From Deferribacteraceae bacterium UBA1873 (GTDB taxonomy: Bacteria > Chrysiogenota > Deferribacteres > Deferribacterales > Flexistipitaceae): a stretch of 9,061 bases of DNA. Positions 5,209 to 9,061 of this stretch are shown piece by piece (within the stretch, counting starts at the first letter, position 1; the number at the start of each line of letters is the position of its first letter). Under the pieces are notes generated by a model. The model was not told where the DNA came from, searched no databases, and saw only the letters and a list, made by a program, of their open reading frames with translations. The stretch lies in the NCBI GenBank assembly GCA_002338145.1, contig DDHP01000056.1:14176-23236 (forward strand), read 5' to 3'. The translations under genes were made by a program, and so were the position numbers.

Positions 5209-6896
5209 GCAGTCATTTCTTTTTTATCTAACGTATTGAGGACACAATCAGGAGGAAGTCCGCCTTTACGCGCCATAAAAACGCCGTATTTTATGTCTTC
5301 AAATCCTTTTTTCGAATGAGCATCCGGACACAATATGACTTTTCCCCCTTCTTTTACCAAAACCTGCAGATATCTCCAGTCAATATCAAGTCTGTAAGGG
5401 TTACAGTTCAATTCTATTGCAACATTATTCCGGCAACACTGTCTTATTATTTCATATACATCAACATCATACCCTTCACGTGACAGTAAAAGCCGCCCCG
5501 TGGGATGTCCCAGAATTTTCGTGTAAGGATTGTTAACCGCACGCACTATTCTTTCTGTCATTTCTGGTTTAGTCATATTAAAGCCGGAATGAACACTGGC
5601 TATTACAAAATCCAGATTTTGAAGAACATCATCTGAATAGTCCAGGCTGCCGTCCGGCAAAATATCTGATTCTATCCCTTTAAAAATAAAAAACTCGCTG
5701 TTTTCAGCATTGATGGCATCTATTTTTTCAATTTGCTCAAGAAGCTCTTCATCTTTTAGTCCACCGGCATAAAAAGCACTGCGGCTGTGATCACTTATGC
5801 CGGCGTATTTATAATTTTTACTCTTACAATAATCGAGAATATCCTGCAGCCCCATTGAACCATCGGAATAATTTGTGTGAATATGAAAAATGCCTTTTAT
5901 GTCCTTTTCACTAATCAGATTACTAAAATCTATATCATCCCGGAATTCAAATATCCCCTCCCTCATCTCCGGAGGAACATATTTTAAGCCTAAAATTTTA
6001 TAAATTTCTTCTTCACTGTTTACCTCTATCCTTTTATCTCCCTGAAAAATACAGTATTCATTAATTTTCAAACCCTTTGATTTTGCAATCCCTCTCAACT
6101 GTTCATGATGGGCTTTACTTCCTGTGAAATGATGCAGAGCTGAGTAAAATTCGCTCTTATCAAAACATCTTAAATCCACCTGCATCCCGTCCAAAACAGC
6201 CGAAATCAATTTCTCTCCGCCCCTTTTTATTTCATCAAAAAAATTTTCATTAGATATTTTTTCAAGGACGCTGCTGCCCTCTTGGCCAACTATCACCAAA
6301 TCCAAATCTTTAACAGTTTCCAGTTTTCTTCTGTAACTTCCTGCTATTTCAAATTTTTCAACATAATTAAGACTCTCAAAAAATCTGCGTATTTTTTCTG
6401 CTGTTTCCCCAGCATCTGCCAAAAGACGCCTCTGCATACTTAATTTTACATATTCAATGTTTTTCAGTATTTTATTCTGGGATTTTTCCCCAAATCCCTC
6501 CAGCATTGCCAGCCGGTTTTCAATACAGGCATATTCCAATTCACCAAGAGAATTTACTCTCAGCTCCTTATATATTTTATAAGCTTTTTTTGCTCCCACA
6601 CCAGGGATTTTGTTCATCACAATCAAAATTTCAGGCGTATTGGATTTTATATCTTCCAGCTCTTGAAAGGTTCCGAAATTAACTATCTCTTCTATGTGGC
6701 TTAAAATATTTTTGCCTACACCTTTGATTTTCGGAAGGTCTTCACCGCTTTTCAGTTTTTCTGCAATATTAAAATCAAGGCCGAGCAGTGAGCGCACCGC
6801 TGCGTTATAAGCCCTTACTCTGAAAAAATCTTCGTTGTTAATCTCAAGATATTTAGCATACTCTTCAAGTATCTTTGCTATTGAAGCATTTTCCAT
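5187..6896 (-). CDS. polX: DNA polymerase X with PHP domain
   Basis: This 569-residue polymerase fills short gaps in base-excision or end-joining repair and has a C-terminal nuclease. In order it shows an 8-kDa-like N-terminus and helix-hairpin-helix loops KIKGVGKN (56-63), IPGVGAKKA (97-105) and EGFGEKS (133-139). The nucleotidyltransferase motif is GSYRR...KDLDL (186-200), with catalytic D197 and D199, third aspartate D241 and FTGSK (257-261). The PHP domain starts near 335 with HIHTNYSDG (338-346) and continues with SDHS (368-371), E409, H436, GHPTGR (463-468) and PDAH (524-527). All expected metal ligands are present, so the nuclease is probably active. Length is standard for bacterial PolX. 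AAGGA (6906-6910) precedes the ATG. It is the last gene of a three-gene operon, 15 bases after the HD gene, and overlaps the convergent ATPase gene by 22 bases with no terminator between. Confidence 0.96.
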   Translation of the reverse strand: MENASIAKILEEYAKYLEINNEDFFRVRAYNAAVRSLLGLDFNIAEKLKSGEDLPKIKGVGKNILSHIEEIVNFGTFQELEDIKSNTPEILIVMNKIPGVGAKKAYKIYKELRVNSLGELEYACIENRLAMLEGFGEKSQNKILKNIEYVKLSMQRRLLADAGETAEKIRRFFESLNYVEKFEIAGSYRRKLETVKDLDLVIVGQEGSSVLEKISNENFFDEIKRGGEKLISAVLDGMQVDLRCFDKSEFYSALHHFTGSKAHHEQLRGIAKSKGLKINEYCIFQGDKRIEVNSEEEIYKILGLKYVPPEMREGIFEFRDDIDFSNLISEKDIKGIFHIHTNYSDGSMGLQDILDYCKSKNYKYAGISDHSRSAFYAGGLKDEELLEQIEKIDAINAENSEFFIFKGIESDILPDGSLDYSDDVLQNLDFVIASVHSGFNMTKPEMTERIVRAVNNPYTKILGHPTGRLLLSREGYDVDVYEIIRQCCRNNVAIELNCNPYRLDIDWRYLQVLVKEGGKVILCPDAHSKKGFEDIKYGVFMARKGGLPPDCVLNTLDKKEMTAYLLGNF

Positions 6897-6911
6897 ATGT
6901 TTTGTTCCTTA

Positions 6912-8096
6912 TCATTCAAAAAAATCTGTCAAATCAAGGCCAAGCACTTTATTGCCTTTTAAAGATTTTTCAATTTTGTCCTTCGCATCTATTAATTGAG
7001 CAGGTCTGACTCCGTAATGAATGGATTTGCACGCTTCAAGATAAGCTGCCAGAATGTCGAATGTTTTAAGGAGTTCTCCATCTACCGGATCAAAAATATC
7101 CTCATTATAACTTTCATGAAGGGTTTGCTGGTCTATATCGTACACTATTTTGCCGTTTAATCTTACTTTGTTTGAAAATTCTTTCGTTATAAAAAACTTG
7201 ATTTCCTCATGCATATAACCTGGCAAAAGGGGCAATATCCGCTGCTCGATCTGTATTTCCTCATATTCCTTAATCGTTTTTTCCAGTCCGGCAACAGACT
7301 GCTTAATAGGTGAAACAATGTCCCTTGTCAATACTTCAGGTAAATCATGGAATAATGCTGTATAAAAGTTGTTGTAAATTCTTTTTGGGCAAGCACCATA
7401 TTTCAGAGAGCCAAAATAGGAAAAAACAGCAACCAGAAGCATATGCCCCAGCACTGATGTTTCCGGAATTCTGGGAACCTGAGCCCAGCGTTTCTGAAAA
7501 CGCAGTTGACCGCACAAGTCAACAAAACCAAAGGATTTTCTTCTTAATGAGATTTTCTGAACACCAATCAAATCGTAATAATCTTCAATCTGGTTTTCTA
7601 TTTCACTCTTTGTGTTTTCTATGCCATAAATAAATGGACTTGAGTGATAGACAATACGGAATTCCCAGTTTGTTGCCAGATAGTGTGCAGCATTGAGAAT
7701 TTTGTTTTCTTTCGTGGAATCTTTCTTTTGGTTCAGATAACTGACAAAACGATTAAAGTACCTTTCGTCCGTAGCTTTAAGGTCATCCTTGAGTTCATCA
7801 ATTACCCACCGGTTCAACTCTTCCCCTTTTTCTTTCATCATTTTATGAAAAACAGGAGGCTTAATGTCCGTCAAAAGAACCCTGTGAAGAAACTCATGTA
7901 TCCCGCCTTCAATCAATGCTATCCAGTCTATACTGGCATTTCTCTCATGCTCTTCATTTTTGGCCAAAAGATAAGCTATTATAAATTTGTGAGCCTGCTT
8001 GTCGAGCTCGGTTAAATCCATAGGTGTAACGTGATCATTCCATCTTTTGATATTTGCAGCATCAAATATTTTATCTATCAAGCCTTTCTTAATCAT
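6912..8096 (-). CDS. Tandem HD-domain phosphohydrolase, YfbR-like
   Basis: This 394-residue soluble protein's C-terminal half matches HD-domain hydrolases of the YfbR type (5'-deoxynucleotidases). ETSVLGHML gives H218, and ALFHDLPEVLTRDIVSPIK gives H250, D251 and E254. The closing ligand is probably D347 in FDILAAYLEA. The N-terminal half looks like a worn second copy: QAHKFIIAYLLA (H36), then IEGGIHEFLHRVLLTDIKPPVF (62-83, H67 and E68), then N135 in NAAHYLAT where the last aspartate would be. YfbR has about 200 residues, so this protein is twice that length. It probably has one working site and one structural or regulatory domain. Substrate is unproven; deoxynucleoside monophosphates are the family precedent. 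GAGGT (8103-8107) precedes the ATG. It lies 12 bases after terC and 15 before polX, so the three genes are surely co-transcribed. Confidence 0.85.
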   Translation of the reverse strand: MIKKGLIDKIFDAANIKRWNDHVTPMDLTELDKQAHKFIIAYLLAKNEEHERNASIDWIALIEGGIHEFLHRVLLTDIKPPVFHKMMKEKGEELNRWVIDELKDDLKATDERYFNRFVSYLNQKKDSTKENKILNAAHYLATNWEFRIVYHSSPFIYGIENTKSEIENQIEDYYDLIGVQKISLRRKSFGFVDLCGQLRFQKRWAQVPRIPETSVLGHMLLVAVFSYFGSLKYGACPKRIYNNFYTALFHDLPEVLTRDIVSPIKQSVAGLEKTIKEYEEIQIEQRILPLLPGYMHEEIKFFITKEFSNKVRLNGKIVYDIDQQTLHESYNEDIFDPVDGELLKTFDILAAYLEACKSIHYGVRPAQLIDAKDKIEKSLKGNKVLGLDLTDFFE

Positions 8097-8108
8097 TATC
8101 TGACCTCG

Positions 8109-8828
8109 CTAATGGGCATATTTTTTATTTTTCTTTTTAGCTATCAATGACATTATTTCCACAAAACCGGAAAAACCCATACCGAAATACAAATACCCTT
8201 TTGGAATTTCAAAATGAAATCCTTCGGCAATAAGACTTACACCTACCAGCAGGAGGAAACTCAGTGCAAGCATTTTTATAGAGAGATGCTTTTCGATAAA
8301 ACCTGCAATTGATTCTGCAGCAACTAACATCAAAGCCATAGCTATACTTATGGCTATTATCATTATTATGACATTATTGGATATACCGATAGCTGTAATT
8401 ACTGAATCCAAAGAAAAAACAAGATCCATAAGGACAATCTGTGCAACAACTTTTCCCATAGTCGCCAAAACCTTTTCTTCTTTTACTTCAGTATCTTCAT
8501 CCACCAAAGCATGTATTTCTTTGGTACCCTTGAACAGCAAAAACAGACCGCCTCCTAACAAAACAAGCTCTCTTGCAGAAAAGGTATTGCCGAAAAGAGT
8601 GAATAAAGGTTGTGTGATTTTACTGAGGGCAAAAAGGCTCAAAAGCAGAAGAATTCTGGTTAAAAGAGCTATAGATATACCGAGTTTTCGTGCCTTTTTT
8701 TGCTCATGTACCGGCAATTTGGAAGAAAAAATACTGATTACCACAACATTATCCACTCCCAACACAAGTTCAAGAATTGTCAATGTAAGCAAACTTGCCC
8801 AAATATTGGGATCTAATAAAATATCCAC
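8109..8828 (-). CDS. TerC-family integral membrane protein, YgdQ-like
   Basis: This 239-residue inner-membrane protein has about seven hydrophobic segments. TerC/UPF0053 signatures are present: ELVLGVDNVV (20-29, with E20 and D26) and its internal echo LMDLVFSLDSVITA (133-146, with D135 and D140). These acidic residues sit in membrane helices and are thought to handle metal ions. An acidic loop (110-118) separates the two halves. The pattern through SFLLLVG (190-196) to IPKGYLYFGMGFS (208-220) is closest to E. coli YgdQ as I recall it. Relatives are implicated in manganese export and metalation of secreted enzymes, and tellurite resistance is only the historical name. Translation starts at GTG (8826-8828), set by a strong AGGAGG (complement of 8834-8839) five bases upstream. 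It is the first gene of the operon with the HD and polX genes. The transported ion is inferred. Confidence 0.92.
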   Translation of the reverse strand: MDILLDPNIWASLLTLTILELVLGVDNVVVISIFSSKLPVHEQKKARKLGISIALLTRILLLLSLFALSKITQPLFTLFGNTFSARELVLLGGGLFLLFKGTKEIHALVDEDTEVKEEKVLATMGKVVAQIVLMDLVFSLDSVITAIGISNNVIIMIIAISIAMALMLVAAESIAGFIEKHLSIKMLALSFLLLVGVSLIAEGFHFEIPKGYLYFGMGFSGFVEIMSLIAKKKNKKYAH

Positions 8829-8913
8829 TATTTCCTCCTATTGTATTTATGGCAATATAATCCAATCTTTTACATATATGCAAGGAATTGTTAGGGATAA
8901 TAAAGATTAGAGA
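8829..8913 (-). promoter_or_regulatory. Leader of the terC-HD-polX operon
   Basis: This is an 85-base AT-rich spacer between the GTG start and the repeat array. It holds the AGGAGG site and several -10-like hexamers such as TATATT, none with a good -35 partner at normal spacing, so I name no promoter. I could not recognise the conserved loops of the manganese-sensing yybP-ykoY riboswitch that often precedes genes of this family. The leader also looks short for one unless it extends into the repeat. Confidence 0.4.
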
Positions 8914-9051
8914 TAAGTAGAAACGCAGATATATTTGTTATATAAGAATAGATATTCCTCGGTTCCACTCGAGGTGACAAATTATTGTGTTTTGTCATTT
9001 CTCCAACACTGTTTGGCAAGGAGATTCCTCGGCTTCGCTCGGAATGACAAA
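8914..9051 (-). repeat. Right arm of the 138-bp inverted repeat
   Basis: Read on the minus strand, this arm repeats the order of 191-328. First comes a 43-base unit (9051-9009), whose head is TTTGTCATTCCGAGCGAAGC and which ends CTTGCCAAACAG. A linker follows, then the variant unit TTTGTCACCTCGAGTGGAAC (from 8981) with the AT-rich tail. The outer unit's stem differs from the left one, with ATTCC and GGAAT pairing in place of CCTC and GAGG. The sequence changed but a foldable head was kept. The last bases of the window (9052-9061) may begin another unit. Confidence 0.8.
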
Positions 9052-9061
9052 AAACTGTCAT

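Noticed and set aside
8829..8913. yybP-ykoY manganese riboswitch before the terC-like gene
   Set aside because: The family makes it likely, but the leader is short and I could not find the conserved paired loops.

Overview
The window reads as ordinary chromosome of an AT-rich, Gram-negative-like anaerobe or facultative bacterium, with repeat arrays at both ends. The gene content (glutamine-type ABC importer, DNA polymerase X, TerC-family membrane protein, an uncharacterised ABC-class ATPase) and the codon use would suit a Deferribacterota member such as Flexistipes or Deferribacter. That guess rests on general impression, not on a marker gene, and confidence is low.

Layout. Positions 1-592 carry no protein gene. 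They hold interspersed palindromic repeats of at least two families and, at 406-564, a multi-hairpin element closed by a 15-bp inverted repeat. A GNAT acetyltransferase follows on the + strand (593-1042). Convergent to it is a three-gene operon on the minus strand, glnH-glnP-glnQ (3312 down to 1109), with a strong GC hairpin between glnH and glnP and a 4-base stop/start overlap between glnP and glnQ. Divergent from glnH is a 574-residue ABC-class ATPase (3484-5208, +). Its 3' end overlaps by 22 bases the 3' end of polX, the last gene of a second minus-strand operon, terC-like - tandem HD protein - polX (8828 down to 5187), with gaps of 12 and 15 bases. Positions 8829-8913 are the short leader of that operon. 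From 8914 to the end the left-hand repeat array reappears in inverted orientation.

How the genes work together. GlnH, GlnP and GlnQ form a complete importer for glutamine or a similar polar amino acid. The terC-HD-polX operon joins a membrane protein of a family linked to manganese handling, an HD-domain nucleotidase-like enzyme and a repair polymerase with an intact PHP nuclease. All of these are metal-dependent or metal-related, so a shared link to DNA repair or nucleotide housekeeping is plausible but inferred. The GNAT and ABC-ATPase genes look like single-gene units.

No defence system, CRISPR array, prophage, transposase, tRNA or rRNA is visible. The points most worth a second look are the 138-bp inverted repeat pair bracketing the gene block, the structured element upstream of the GNAT gene, the intercistronic hairpin in the gln operon, the duplicated HD protein, and the uncharacterised ABC ATPase with its overlapping convergent neighbour.
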